Below are positions 51,936 to 60,715 of a stretch of DNA of 64,000 nt, piece by piece. The notes beneath the pieces were generated by a model. That model ran no database searches and had not been told where the DNA came from. It was given only the letters and a program-made list of their open reading frames with translations. This DNA comes from Candidatus Jordarchaeales archaeon. GTDB lineage: Archaea; Asgardarchaeota; Jordiarchaeia; Jordiarchaeales; Freyrarchaeaceae. Every line of letters begins with the position of its first letter. Position 1 is the stretch's first letter. The position numbers and the translations under genes were made by a program. The stretch is from the NCBI GenBank assembly GCA_038889235.1, contig JAWAHN010000003.1:381673-445672 (forward strand), in the 5' to 3' direction.

Positions 51936-52541
51936 ATGCGCTCGAAGGTAGAGGTGAATGCTGACCAAGCGCTTAAGGTGATTGATTTGTCAACTACACA
52001 GCTCATCAAAAAGTTTGACACCGACTTCACGCAAGAAGTCATAGAGTATGCTTCCAAGTTCTTCGAAAACGTGGAAAACGTGAAGAGCTGCATTCAATGC
52101 GCAACATGCACCGGGTCTTGCCCCAGCGGACGCGAAACCGCCTGGCGAGTGAGAAAACTGATAAGGCAGATCCAGCTTGGACTTAAAAACGCAGCAATAA
52201 GAAACGACGTTTTATGGGATTGCACTACATGCTACACCTGCCAGGAGAGGTGTCCCAGGCTTATCCCGATAACGGATATCGTTCGAGCCGTGAGAAACAT
52301 TGCTGTCCGTAACGGGTTCATGCTACCCAGACACGTCCAGGTAGCTGGCCTCATGATCAAGCACGGCCATGCTGTTCCGATCAATGATGAGGTGAAGGCG
52401 GTGAGGAAGGAGATAGGGTTAAGCGAGCTTCCACCCACCGTCCACTCATACCCCGACGCGCTGGGGGAGGTTAAAAAGCTGCTTGACGAGACTGGATTCA
52501 CTAAGTTAGTGGAGGAAGCGTCTAAGGGGGTTCAGAAATGA
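51936..52541 (+). CDS. hdrC: Heterodisulfide reductase subunit C
   Basis: A 201-residue ferredoxin-like subunit with two [4Fe-4S] motifs: CIQCATCTGSCPSG (residues 50-63) and CTTCYTCQERCPRL (residues 91-104). It passes electrons from HdrA to HdrB. The ATG at 51936 sits only a few bases behind a strong TATA box (CTTTTTTATAG, about 51924-51934). Transcription should start near 51955, so the in-frame GTG at 51954 may be the real leaderless start, six codons shorter. It overlaps hdrB by four bases. A 177-base gap with its own promoter separates it from hdrA. Confidence 0.94.
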   Translation: MRSKVEVNADQALKVIDLSTTQLIKKFDTDFTQEVIEYASKFFENVENVKSCIQCATCTGSCPSGRETAWRVRKLIRQIQLGLKNAAIRNDVLWDCTTCYTCQERCPRLIPITDIVRAVRNIAVRNGFMLPRHVQVAGLMIKHGHAVPINDEVKAVRKEIGLSELPPTVHSYPDALGEVKKLLDETGFTKLVEEASKGVQK

Positions 52542-53428
52542 GCAAGTACGCTTATTTCTTAGGTTGTTTAACCCCAAACAGGTATCCGGGTATTGAGGCG
52601 GCGACTATTGATCTTTTGAGGATGTTTGACATCGAACTTGACTACATGAAGGGTACTTCTTGCTGTCCTGCTCCGGGGGTTTTCGGTAGCTTCGACCTTG
52701 AAACTTGGCTCACTGTGGCGGCTAGGAACATTTCGATTGCCGAGGAAATGGGGAGGGATATCACGCTGACTTGTAACGGTTGCTTTGCCACTCTCCAAGA
52801 AGCAGACCACATGCTTAAGGGTAACAGGGAGCTTGTGAAGCTTATTAACAACCACCTGTCGAAGGTTGGTAGGCAGTATAAGGGGACGGTCAACGTAGTC
52901 CACGTGATAGAAATACTCTACAACGAAATAGGGCCGGAGAAGATAAGGGATAGGGTTGTCCAGCCGCTTGACGGAATCAAAGTTGCCTGTCATTACGGCT
53001 GCCACTTCCTTAAGCCGAGCTCTGTGAGGCAGAAGGGCAACCCGGAGAACCCGACTATGCTTGAGGAGCTCGTTGAAGCCGTAGGTGCAACACCAGTAGA
53101 ATACAAGGATAAGAAGATGTGCTGCGGGGCAGGAGGAGGGGTCAGAGCTGGGAAGATAGATGTAGCATTAGAGATGACGCGGAAGAAGCTCGACGCCATG
53201 ATCGAGGCGGGAGCAGACTGCATAACTACTCCATGCGTTTTCTGCCAGTTCCAGTTTGACCAGGGTCAGACAGAGATCAACAACAAGCTTGGGGTTGAGA
53301 AGTACAAGGTGCCAGTTGTCTTCATAACGCAACTTATTGGGTTAGCGCTGGGCATATCGCCGAGAAGGATGGGACTACACCGCCACAGAATACCAGTCAA
53401 ACCCGTGCTTGATAAGATTTTCCACTAG
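52538..53428 (+). CDS. hdrB: Heterodisulfide reductase subunit B
   Basis: A 296-residue catalytic subunit with two CCG domains that hold the noncubane [4Fe-4S] clusters. First set: AYFLGCLTPNRYPG, GTSCCPAPGVFG and LTCNGCFATL. Second set: KVACHYGCHFLKPS, KMCCGAGGGVRAG and TTPCVFCQFQFDQGQ. It reduces the CoM-S-S-CoB heterodisulfide in methanogens. Both motif sets are complete, so an active enzyme is likely. It is the last gene of the rightward hdr unit. A shorter, divergent paralogue pair is at 60912-62269. Confidence 0.96.
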   Translation: MSKYAYFLGCLTPNRYPGIEAATIDLLRMFDIELDYMKGTSCCPAPGVFGSFDLETWLTVAARNISIAEEMGRDITLTCNGCFATLQEADHMLKGNRELVKLINNHLSKVGRQYKGTVNVVHVIEILYNEIGPEKIRDRVVQPLDGIKVACHYGCHFLKPSSVRQKGNPENPTMLEELVEAVGATPVEYKDKKMCCGAGGGVRAGKIDVALEMTRKKLDAMIEAGADCITTPCVFCQFQFDQGQTEINNKLGVEKYKVPVVFITQLIGLALGISPRRMGLHRHRIPVKPVLDKIFH

Positions 53429-53725
53429 CAGCCTCTTTCAGGCCACTCTTTTTCTCCTTCAAAAAATCCTCAACTTGAGAGCTTTTTGAAAAATGCGCGC
53501 ACGCAGGTTTAGCGTTCACTTCTTCTTGTAGTCCCTTGTACACTTTATTCTTCCACGCCATATGTTTTCCAGCTTGAAGTTTTACCTGCCGCATTTTGAT
53601 GCGGCTTCCATCATTCTTCGTTTTAGCTTAATGGGATTGGTGGCTCAGCGCTTTAGCCTCATGTCGCTGATTCGGCAGCCGGGTTCCCAACTGTTGAACG
53701 ACGAAAAATGTTGTGTAGGGAGGCT

Positions 53726-53751
53726 TTTATTAGAACACGTGTTCTAATAAA
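53726..53751. repeat. Perfect 26-base palindrome
   Basis: The half TTTATTAGAACAC is followed immediately by its exact reverse complement, centred on CACGTG. There is no spacer. It could be the binding site of a dimeric regulator, a strong transcript end for the remnant to its right, or the trace of an inserted element. Confidence 0.7.
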
Positions 53752-53773
53752 GAGTCAACCGTTTACGAAGCCA

Positions 53774-53917
53774 TCACTTCTCCACTATTTTCAAGGTTGG
53801 ACCGTTGAAGTTTACTTTGGTGGTCTTGCAGTTGACGGCTGCGTGATAACCAACTCTCTGGATTTGTAGAGTTACGTGACCTTGCCTGTGTACATGATTT
53901 GGGTGCCTCTGGGGGGC
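53774..53917 (-). pseudogene. Short protein-like remnant
   Basis: A leftward 47-codon stretch without start codon (RHPNHVHRQGHVTLQIQRVG, then HAAVNCKTTKVNFNG) ends at TGA 53774. The strand-like composition suggests the tail of a lost gene. The 26-base palindrome lies 22 bases behind its stop. Could be chance. Confidence 0.25.
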
Positions 53918-54083
53918 TTAGTTTTACTTAACTATGGCTGTGAAAAACTGGGGCAGTGGTCCTTGGTAAGTTAAAAGGAGGGAGTGGTTTTGGTTTTGTT
54001 TGACGTTCTCTTTTTGGCAAATTTTGTCGGTATTTTGGTGATTTTTGTTTTTCGCGCCTTTAACTTTTCCCTTCGTGGGGGTT

Positions 54084-55208
54084 TTACTTTAGGCTTTCTA
54101 TTTTTCTGGCGATGGCGTCTCCGACTTCGCTTGTCTTGCTTGGCTTGACGTTGGCGTATCTTCCCTTGCAGAGGTCTGCTGTCCTCACTTTTCCTTCTGC
54201 AAGTACTTCTGCCACCCCGCGCTCTATTAGTTGTGCCGCTCTCCTGCAGGATTCATCGCTGTGTCTTTGGGCAAGCCAGTCGAGCATCATTTTCGCCGAC
54301 AGTATCGAGCCTATGGGGTTTGCCATGTTTTTTCCCGCTATGTCTGGGGCTGTCCCGTGTACTGGTTCGAACATGGCGTGCCTGTCTCCTATGTTCCCGC
54401 TTGGAGCCATCCCCATGCCTCCTATGAGCACGGATGAGAGGTCTGAAAGAATGTCGCCGAACATGTTCGTGGTCACTATAACATCGTAGTGTTCCGGTGC
54501 CCTTATCATCCACTGAGTCATCGCATCCACGTACACGTACTCGCGTTCAACCCCCGGGTACCTAGCGGCAACCTCATCGAAAATCTTCCTGAAGAATTTG
54601 CACCCGTCAAGCACGTTGCTCTTGTCCACGCAAGTCACCCTGCGCCTTCCATCAACTGGAGCCCCGTTCCTCGACAAACAAAGCTTGAAAGCGTAGTCTA
54701 TGATCCTCTCGCACCCTTTCCTTGTCAGGATTCTCACGTCTACGGCTGCCTCCTCAACTTCACCCCTGCTAAGGAATCCCTTAATCTGGGCGTAAAGGTC
54801 CTCGGTGTTCTCACGCACTATCACGAAGTCCACCTTGTCTTTTCCAGGGGCGAGAGGCTCAACACCACTGTAAAGGCGGGCGGGCCTAACGTTTGCATAA
54901 AGATCTAAGCCGAACCTTATGTCGAGGAGTATCCTTATCCCTGCAAGCTGACCGTTCGGGAGAACGGCTTCGGGCCATCCGACCGCGCCGAAGAGTATGG
55001 CGTCAGCCTTCTTGCAAATGTCGAAAGCGTCTTCAGGCCACTCTCGTCCGGTTTCCAAGTAGTACATTCCACCGCACGGGACCTCTACGTAGTCAAGGTC
55101 GAAGCCACCGGCAACGCTTGCAGCAGTGTCCAAAACCTTGACTGCTTCGGGGACAACCTCCCGGCCGACACCGTCCCCTGGAAGGACAGCAATCTCGTAG
55201 CGCCTCAA
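54084..55208 (-). CDS. Isocitrate/isopropylmalate dehydrogenase family protein
   Basis: A 374-residue NAD(P)-linked oxidative decarboxylase of the beta-hydroxyacid family. Motifs: AVLPGDGVGREVVPEAVKVL at the N-terminus, RPARLYSG and RENTEDLYAQIKG for substrate binding, VDAMTQWMIRAPEHYDVIVT with the catalytic aspartate, NMFGDILSDLSSVLIGGMGM, and the cofactor region FEPVHGTAPDIAGK. Candidates are 3-isopropylmalate dehydrogenase, tartrate dehydrogenase, or homoisocitrate dehydrogenase (AksF) of coenzyme B synthesis. The nearby Hdr and Com genes make AksF worth testing, but the sequence alone does not decide. Confidence 0.88.
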   Translation of the reverse strand: MRRYEIAVLPGDGVGREVVPEAVKVLDTAASVAGGFDLDYVEVPCGGMYYLETGREWPEDAFDICKKADAILFGAVGWPEAVLPNGQLAGIRILLDIRFGLDLYANVRPARLYSGVEPLAPGKDKVDFVIVRENTEDLYAQIKGFLSRGEVEEAAVDVRILTRKGCERIIDYAFKLCLSRNGAPVDGRRRVTCVDKSNVLDGCKFFRKIFDEVAARYPGVEREYVYVDAMTQWMIRAPEHYDVIVTTNMFGDILSDLSSVLIGGMGMAPSGNIGDRHAMFEPVHGTAPDIAGKNMANPIGSILSAKMMLDWLAQRHSDESCRRAAQLIERGVAEVLAEGKVRTADLCKGRYANVKPSKTSEVGDAIARKIESLK

Positions 55209-55328
55209 CCATAAACACCTCTAAGGCGATCCTAAGACCAAGAAACGAGAAACGCCAACTTAAAAGGTTCGCGCGAGAAAAAGCCGAAAGAACGATGAGA
55301 AGATAAAAGAGATGGAAATGTTGAGAGA

Positions 55329-56609
55329 TTAAACCAGCTGGTTGAGCAACTCTAGTAGTTCTACTACTTCGATTTTTGACCCGCTAGCGTTGACGGCGTC
55401 TCTCAGGTTCCTGACGCAGAACGGGCAGGAAGTCACTATGGCTTGGGCGCCTGTAGCCTCTGCTTCTTTAACTCTCTCTATGCCAGTCCACAGCGCGAGG
55501 TCGGGGAACTGGGTCTTAACTCCACCACCCGCTCCACAGCACCATGCGTCTTCCTTTATTCTGTACATTTCGACTAGTTGTAGGCCAGGTATTGCCTTGA
55601 GTATTTTCCTCGGAATCTCATACCACTCTTCTTTCTTCCTCTTGATCTCCCTCTCGTCGAGGAACCAGTTCGTGGACTTGGCTAGCTCCTCGCGTTCAAG
55701 ATCGAGGGCTATGTGTCTCATGAGGTGGCATGGGTCGTGCCAGGTTACCTTCTTGTTGTAGCTTCCCTTGAACTTTATCTTGCCCTGACCTATCAGGTCT
55801 GCTACCAGCTCGATAGTGTGCTTCGGAGTGAACGGCAGCTTGGATTTACTGTACTTGGGGTAGTCTACCTTGAATGTCCTGTAGCACCCGGCGCAGCTGA
55901 ACACGAGCGTATCATAGTCCTTGAACGTCTTAAGGTTCTCGTTCATAACTCTCTTAGCCTCACTCCGCTGCCCCGTTCTGAAGAGCGGGGAGCCGCAGCA
56001 GACCTCGTCTTCGAGCACCGCGAACTCTATTCCAAGCTTGTTCAAAAGTTCAGCGGTCGCCTTAGCGACCTGCTTCTCTCTGTATGAAGCGGTGCAACCG
56101 ACGAAGTATGCGACTTTGGCATCCTTCTTGGGCTTGACCTTTGTTCCTTCAAGCCACTTAGTTCTATCCTCGTGTTTTTCAGCGTACGGGTTGTTAACCT
56201 GACTTATGTTCTTGCCTAGAGCAGCGGTCTTGGGCAGTAATGGGATGCCCGCCTCGACACAGGCCGCCCTCGCAGCCTCAATAAGCTCGACGGTGGGCAG
56301 CTTGTTCTCGCACTGCGCCTGGCAGTTGCCGCATGTAGTGCAGGGGTAAATTAGGTCTCTCACACTTTCACTTGGTACAAGGCTTCCTTCAAGCATCGAC
56401 CTGATAATCCACATTCTTCCACTGTTTAGGTAGCCTTCCCAAAGCTTGTAGTAAGATCCAGAGGGGCACCCTTCTATCATTCCTTCGTAAAGCGTGCCTT
56501 TGTACTCTCCGATGCCCTCCCTGTCTGGTTCTCCTGAGTAGGAGAACATGCATGCTTTGCAGTGTATGCACCTGAACAGTTCCTTCTTTAATGCTAGTAG
56601 GTCTTCCAT
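55329..56609 (-). CDS. HdrD-like CCG-domain iron-sulfur oxidoreductase
   Basis: A 426-residue fusion of a ferredoxin-like domain with two CCG domains, the HdrC-HdrB order. Cluster motifs: FRCIHCKACMFSYSG (residues 11-25, irregular because the usual fourth cysteine is displaced) and CTTCGNCQAQC near 90. CCG sets: VGCTASYREKQ, EVCCGSPLFRTGQ and CAGCYRTF; then WHDPCHLMRH, WCCGAGGGVKTQFP and SCPFCVRNL. Such proteins act as disulfide reductases or as electron partners of FAD oxidases (GlcD-type). ATG 56609 is used; ATG 56630 is possible. Confidence 0.9.
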   Translation of the reverse strand: MEDLLALKKELFRCIHCKACMFSYSGEPDREGIGEYKGTLYEGMIEGCPSGSYYKLWEGYLNSGRMWIIRSMLEGSLVPSESVRDLIYPCTTCGNCQAQCENKLPTVELIEAARAACVEAGIPLLPKTAALGKNISQVNNPYAEKHEDRTKWLEGTKVKPKKDAKVAYFVGCTASYREKQVAKATAELLNKLGIEFAVLEDEVCCGSPLFRTGQRSEAKRVMNENLKTFKDYDTLVFSCAGCYRTFKVDYPKYSKSKLPFTPKHTIELVADLIGQGKIKFKGSYNKKVTWHDPCHLMRHIALDLEREELAKSTNWFLDEREIKRKKEEWYEIPRKILKAIPGLQLVEMYRIKEDAWCCGAGGGVKTQFPDLALWTGIERVKEAEATGAQAIVTSCPFCVRNLRDAVNASGSKIEVVELLELLNQLV

Positions 56610-56983
56610 TTCGCCATCCCCACGATACATTAATTTAGTTTATTTTTTAAACTTTTTGTTCCGCACAGAGGGGGTTTTCGTCTCTCCATCGAAGAGTACT
56701 GGATATAAATTTTGTGTCGCAACCCCCTTGCAGGCAGCTTCTTCGAACATATTAACCCTAAAAACGTGGACACTACTCCACTCTAACCCAGCCCTCTTTA
56801 AGAACCACCTGCTGGTTTTTCACCCAGTCGCTTCGCGTCAGCCGTTGAGGGCGCTGCCGTTTGCCGCTCCCGCCGCCACATGTTTTTCTCTACAAGTTCT
56901 CCGTTTTAGCCTGCATCGACTTGAAAAAGCGCAGCCCTAACTTGCCTCTGCGACACTATACTATGCGGGGCTTGTGTATCTCG
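56610..56983 (-). other. Intergenic region with promoter of the HdrD-like gene
   Basis: The stretch at 56630-56665 is very AT-rich on the minus strand (AAAAAATAAACTAAATTAAT) and should hold the leftward promoter. The remaining 300 bases show no convincing gene, RNA or repeat. Confidence 0.4.
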
Positions 56984-58585
56984 TCATCCTAGGCACTTTC
57001 TTATTTTTGCCGCTTCGTAGAGGTATCTTCGCGCTTCCCCGTTGTTTTCTTCCAGGTAGGATATGAGGAAGTTGTTTATGGTGTTCGCGTGCTTTCTCTG
57101 GGTGAGGCTCCTAGGCCCCACTTTTACTTGCAGGTAGTTTTGGGCTACTTCTATGTCTTCGAGTATCTTTGTTATGGCGAGGGCTAGCTTTTCCTCTTGT
57201 GCCCCGACTTTTCTAGCTATTTTCGAGCATGCCCCGCTGATGGCGTTTATGTTTTCGTATGATAGGTGTTCCGCGGCTGTTTGTACATCGTGTTTAAGGT
57301 TGACGTAGTACATGTTTAGCGTGTCCCATTCTTCCTCGTTCAGGTTTTCCAGCGCCCTTAACCCTATGAGTTCGGGAGGTATTCCTAGCGTGTAGAGTGC
57401 TGCCGCGAAAGGTATGGCTCTTGGTAACGTAACGCCGCCTAAGCTTCTACTGTAGCCGAAAAGCCCTATGTGAAGTTTTCTAGACCTTCTCTTTGGGACA
57501 AGAGATGCAACGTCGTTTATGAGTGATGCTAAGTTTGTTACAACCTCCTGGTAGCTTGCCTTGAGTTTTTGTATCACGCTAATCAAAATTTCTTCTTCGT
57601 GTGGTTCTATGACCTGCTGCTTGCCGTAAGGTAGTAGGGTGTTGAGCGATTTCACGGTTTTCTTGACCTCTTCCAACGGGTGGTCGTATTTTAGCGCCGA
57701 CTGTATTGTTACGGTGCAGACCCCCTTATACTCTTCGAGAAAGTTTTTGATGTTGTTAGGCGAGAGGTGCCCCCTGAAAGGCAGTGTTCCAACGCCTATT
57801 ATGGGGTATATCGGTGTCCCCGTCTCCTCCTCCACTCTCGCAAGCATTGAAAGAGCTATCTTGGAGAGAAGGACTGCTGGTATGATGCCATAGTTCAAGG
57901 CTGGATCGGACCTTGCGAGGAACGTTCTGAGGTAAGGCGGGTGAACCACGTTGATGTATTCGGCAACTATCTTGTCGGCTCTCAGGAGGCTTTCCATGTC
58001 CTCTATTAAGGGGATAACCTCTATGGTCGGGGGTTTGAAGCATCCAAGCCAGTCCACCACCTTCACTGAGTCGTCGAGTTCTATTTCCTGTATTCCGGCG
58101 ACTGCTCTTCTATAGTAGTTGTAGAGCCAGAGTAGTTCTCTACCATTCGTGGTGAAGGGAAGTATGACCTCGAATATCGGTGTTACCTCCACGTTGTAGA
58201 ATTTTGATGAGACATCGAAATTTACGGGTATGCTCGCAAGGCTCTCAACTATGATCTTCTTTTCGGCTTCTTCGACCCTCGGGTTTGGAAGCCTGTAGGT
58301 AAGGAAGATGTCCCTTCCGATCACGTTTTCCCTGAAGTACTCTCCGTAGTTGAGGAGGAGTTTTCTCATCACATGGGTGTCGACGTCCTTTCCCTCAGCG
58401 TCCCACATGACCTCCTGGCATCCAAGCTCGCTGAAGGCGAAGAAGGCTTCGTAGACTTCGTCCTCTCCCTCGAGCACCTCGCCTTTACACCACTGGGGGA
58501 CAGTAGCATTGTCCGGGTGCTGGGTTGACATTGTACGAGGTATAACTCTCAACTTGACAAACACCAACTTAACTTTTACCTTCAC
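56984..58585 (-). CDS. ppcA: Phosphoenolpyruvate carboxylase, archaeal type
   Basis: A 533-residue archaeal PEPC, much shorter than the bacterial enzyme, which forms oxaloacetate from PEP and bicarbonate. The opening TMSTQHPDNATVPQWCKGE and the following FSELGCQEVMWDAEGKDVDT are diagnostic. HIGLFGYSRSLGGVTLPRAI holds catalytic residues. A TATA box (AGGTTTATATTG on the minus strand, about 58598-58609) puts transcription start close to the GTG at 58585, so the message may be leaderless. It supplies C4 acids and works alongside gluconeogenesis by FBPA/P. Confidence 0.96.
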   Translation of the reverse strand: MKVKVKLVFVKLRVIPRTMSTQHPDNATVPQWCKGEVLEGEDEVYEAFFAFSELGCQEVMWDAEGKDVDTHVMRKLLLNYGEYFRENVIGRDIFLTYRLPNPRVEEAEKKIIVESLASIPVNFDVSSKFYNVEVTPIFEVILPFTTNGRELLWLYNYYRRAVAGIQEIELDDSVKVVDWLGCFKPPTIEVIPLIEDMESLLRADKIVAEYINVVHPPYLRTFLARSDPALNYGIIPAVLLSKIALSMLARVEEETGTPIYPIIGVGTLPFRGHLSPNNIKNFLEEYKGVCTVTIQSALKYDHPLEEVKKTVKSLNTLLPYGKQQVIEPHEEEILISVIQKLKASYQEVVTNLASLINDVASLVPKRRSRKLHIGLFGYSRSLGGVTLPRAIPFAAALYTLGIPPELIGLRALENLNEEEWDTLNMYYVNLKHDVQTAAEHLSYENINAISGACSKIARKVGAQEEKLALAITKILEDIEVAQNYLQVKVGPRSLTQRKHANTINNFLISYLEENNGEARRYLYEAAKIRKCLG

Positions 58586-58688
58586 TGAAAAATTGGGGCA
58601 ATATAAACCTTATTATGTAAAATGATTGTTGGGCAAAAACAACATAAAATTTTACAAATGTAAATATTCAGCTGCAACCTGCCGAGTA

Positions 58689-60008
58689 CTACCGCGCAGT
58701 CTTTCTTAGAAGCTCGACCGCCTCGCTGAGGGGTATTTGTTCGTAGCGCTTTTTTTCATCCCTCAGGTAGACTGTCACGGTTCCAGTTGACTCCTCTTTC
58801 TCCCCGACGAATACCAGGGCGCGTATCCCCTTCTTCTCCGAGTACTCAAGCTGCTTCTTGTGGCTTCTCCTCATAAGGTCCACTTGAGTCTTCAATCCCT
58901 CCTTTCGCATCTCTTCAGCAACTTTGCGAGCGTAGCCTTTACACTTCTCATCCAAAGATATGACGAAAACCTGTGTACACGTTTTCTTTTCGAGGCTGAA
59001 AAGCCCCAACTCCAGCCCGGCGTCTATGATCCTCTCAAGCCCTATGCTCACACCCGTCGAGGGAGTCTTAGGACCGCCGTAGCGCTCTATGAGGTCATCG
59101 TATCTTCCTCCTCCCGCCAGTGCGCCTATCCTAGGCTCGTCCACGTAGACTTCAAGTATTGGCCCGGTGTAATAATCTAGCCCCCTCACCATGCTTAGGT
59201 CGAGCACTATGTTGTTCTTGTGACTAGAAAGGTCCATTAGTTCACGCAAGTGTCCGACCGCTGTCCTAACGTTGGCGTTACGCCCAAATTTGTCCTCCAG
59301 CTCGTCGAGCGACTTTTCCGGGTTTCCCGAAACCCCCACGGTCTCCATTATCTTTTCGACCTCAGCTTCCCCCAGCCCTGCCTTGAGTAGCTCGCCTCTC
59401 ACCCCACTCTCCCCTATCTTCTCGAGCTTGTCTATAGCTCTGAACACCTCTAAGACTTTCCCTTCACCATAGCGGGAAATGTTGAACTCCTCCTCGAATA
59501 TACCTTTCAAGAGGCGTCTGTCGTTCAGTCTTACTCTGAACTCCTTGTAGCCGAGTGATTCCATCACGTCACACACGACATCGACTATCTCAGCGTCAGC
59601 TTCAGGGTAGGGTGATCCGACTATGTCCGCATCACACTGCCAGAACTCCCTGTAGCGCCCCTTCTGGGGCCTTTCATGTCTCCAGACGCGGCCAATGTGG
59701 TACCTTTTGAATGGCAGCGTTGGAGGGTTGCTGGCGACAAACCTGGCAAGGGGCACTGTGAGGTCGTATCTGAGGGCAAGCCACTCGCCGCTCCACGGGT
59801 CCTGGAAGCGGTAGAGAAGCTTGGATTCAACCTCCTCCCCATACTTGCCCTTCAACGTCTCCCAGTACTCTATTGCGGGTGTCTCCAAAGGGTCGAACCC
59901 GTAGCGTTCAAAGACGTCCTCGATCACACTTATAACTCTCTTCCTTAAGAGGAGGACTTCTGGGGGGAAGTCTCTGAAGCCGCGGGGAATACTATACCTG
60001 GTCGACAC
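58689..60008 (-). CDS. hisS: Histidyl-tRNA synthetase
   Basis: A 439-residue class II synthetase. It begins SIPRGFRDFPPEVLLLRKRV. Motif 2 is LLYRFQDPWSGEWLALRYDL. The histidine-specific regions are YREFWQCDADIVG and LDLSMVRGLDYYTGPI, and motif 3 is PSTGVSIGLERIID. The C-terminal anticodon domain starts near residue 340. GTG 60008 is the start because GGAGGT lies three bases upstream and the longer frame runs back through the tRNA gene. The gene lies 70 bases behind tRNA-His on the same strand, so the synthetase and its own tRNA probably share a transcript. Confidence 0.95.
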   Translation of the reverse strand: MSTRYSIPRGFRDFPPEVLLLRKRVISVIEDVFERYGFDPLETPAIEYWETLKGKYGEEVESKLLYRFQDPWSGEWLALRYDLTVPLARFVASNPPTLPFKRYHIGRVWRHERPQKGRYREFWQCDADIVGSPYPEADAEIVDVVCDVMESLGYKEFRVRLNDRRLLKGIFEEEFNISRYGEGKVLEVFRAIDKLEKIGESGVRGELLKAGLGEAEVEKIMETVGVSGNPEKSLDELEDKFGRNANVRTAVGHLRELMDLSSHKNNIVLDLSMVRGLDYYTGPILEVYVDEPRIGALAGGGRYDDLIERYGGPKTPSTGVSIGLERIIDAGLELGLFSLEKKTCTQVFVISLDEKCKGYARKVAEEMRKEGLKTQVDLMRRSHKKQLEYSEKKGIRALVFVGEKEESTGTVTVYLRDEKKRYEQIPLSEAVELLRKTAR

Positions 60009-60078
60009 GGACACCTCCGCACTGACCAGCAGTTTACCGCCTGGAGAACGAGGCGGACTAGTGGAAGTGAAGTATGAG

Positions 60079-60227
60079 GGTGCCGGGCGGGATTCTCGTG
60101 GATTGTATCCAAGTCGAACCCGCGACCTCGGGACTGCATGCACACGTGCTTTGCTGCCCCGACCTGGGTCCACAGTCCCGCGCTGGTGGGGCTTCCTACA
60201 GCTCTCCCAGGCTGAGCTACCGGCACC
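60079..60227 (-). tRNA. tRNA-His (GTG) with three introns
   Basis: Read leftward, a full cloverleaf can be drawn. G-1 and GTGCCGG pair with CCGGCAC and C73, the eighth base pair that marks histidine tRNA. The D-stem is GCTC/GAGC, the anticodon stem CGGGA/TCCCG with CT-GTG in the loop, and the T-stem GCGGG/CCCGC. Three inserts interrupt it: 19 bases between D-arm and anticodon stem (within 60200-60181), 35 bases in the anticodon loop (within 60170-60134), and 20 bases in the T-loop (60113-60094). Removing them leaves exactly 75 bases. No CCA is encoded. Confidence 0.9.
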
Positions 60228-60301
60228 TCAACAAAGAGATAGTCACTTAGTTTTTAAAGGTTTTCTGCTCTTCGGCGGCTCTGAGAATGGTCCTGGGAAG
60301 C

Positions 60302-60715
60302 TTACGTCCCGTTTTCACGCTTTTCTTTTGAGTTGCCTAGTATGCTCCTAACTTTCTTGACTGTCCCCCTAAGCTTCTGGAGCATTAGCCCAAGCTGGTG
60401 TTCGGGTATCCCTGCGGCGACCAGTATCACTTGACCAGCTTCCATGGCGATGATGAAGCCCTTGGTCCCGTGTACTATACACTCTGTCACATCACCCTGG
60501 ATGAACGCTTTAGAAATAAGGTTGCATGCGGAAAAAAGGCTGAAAGCGCTCTCTAGGGCCTTCTCCGGGTCAGAGTACTTGAGCCTTTCAACTACCATGT
60601 TCCCCGAGAGGTCCAACACTAGGATGTCGACATTTCCTGGGTAGTTCTCGTTCTTCAGGAGAGTATTCAATTTCTCTGCAATCTCCCTACTTATGGGACT
60701 AGCGCGCTCTATCAA
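60302..60715 (-). CDS. Roadblock/LC7 domain protein
   Basis: A 137-residue roadblock-fold protein: helix REIAEKLNTLLKNEN, strand VDILVLDLSGNMVVERL, helix ALESAFSLFSACNLISKAF, and strands ECIVHGTKGFIIAMEAGQVI. The TTG at 60715 is used because GAGGAAACC precedes it. The longer frame has a low-complexity start. It ends 75 bases before the tRNA-His gene. It is distantly similar to the protein at 24728-25108. Likely a dimeric partner of a small GTPase or a scaffold, unproven. Confidence 0.8.
   Translation of the reverse strand: MIERASPISREIAEKLNTLLKNENYPGNVDILVLDLSGNMVVERLKYSDPEKALESAFSLFSACNLISKAFIQGDVTECIVHGTKGFIIAMEAGQVILVAAGIPEHQLGLMLQKLRGTVKKVRSILGNSKEKRENGT

Larger units (their letters stand above)
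53429..54083. other. Intergenic region with hairpin, long palindrome and a gene remnant
   Basis: About 650 bases between the hdrB end and the convergent dehydrogenase gene. It contains the hairpin GCCGCAT-TTTG-ATGCGGC (53588-53605), the 26-base palindrome at 53726-53751 and a leftward protein-like remnant at 53774-53917. A 65-codon leftward frame over 53397-53594 is not convincing. No RNA gene recognised. Confidence 0.5.

Noticed and set aside
53397-53594. A 65-codon leftward frame (contains KPACAHFSKSSQVEDF) across the end of hdrB
   Set aside because: It overlaps the hdrB 3' end, has no ribosome site and no recognisable pattern. Kept out of the gene list.
59945-60226. A 93-codon leftward frame over the tRNA-His gene
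   Set aside because: It is a by-product of the tRNA and its introns. The cloverleaf explains the sequence and no family pattern is visible.
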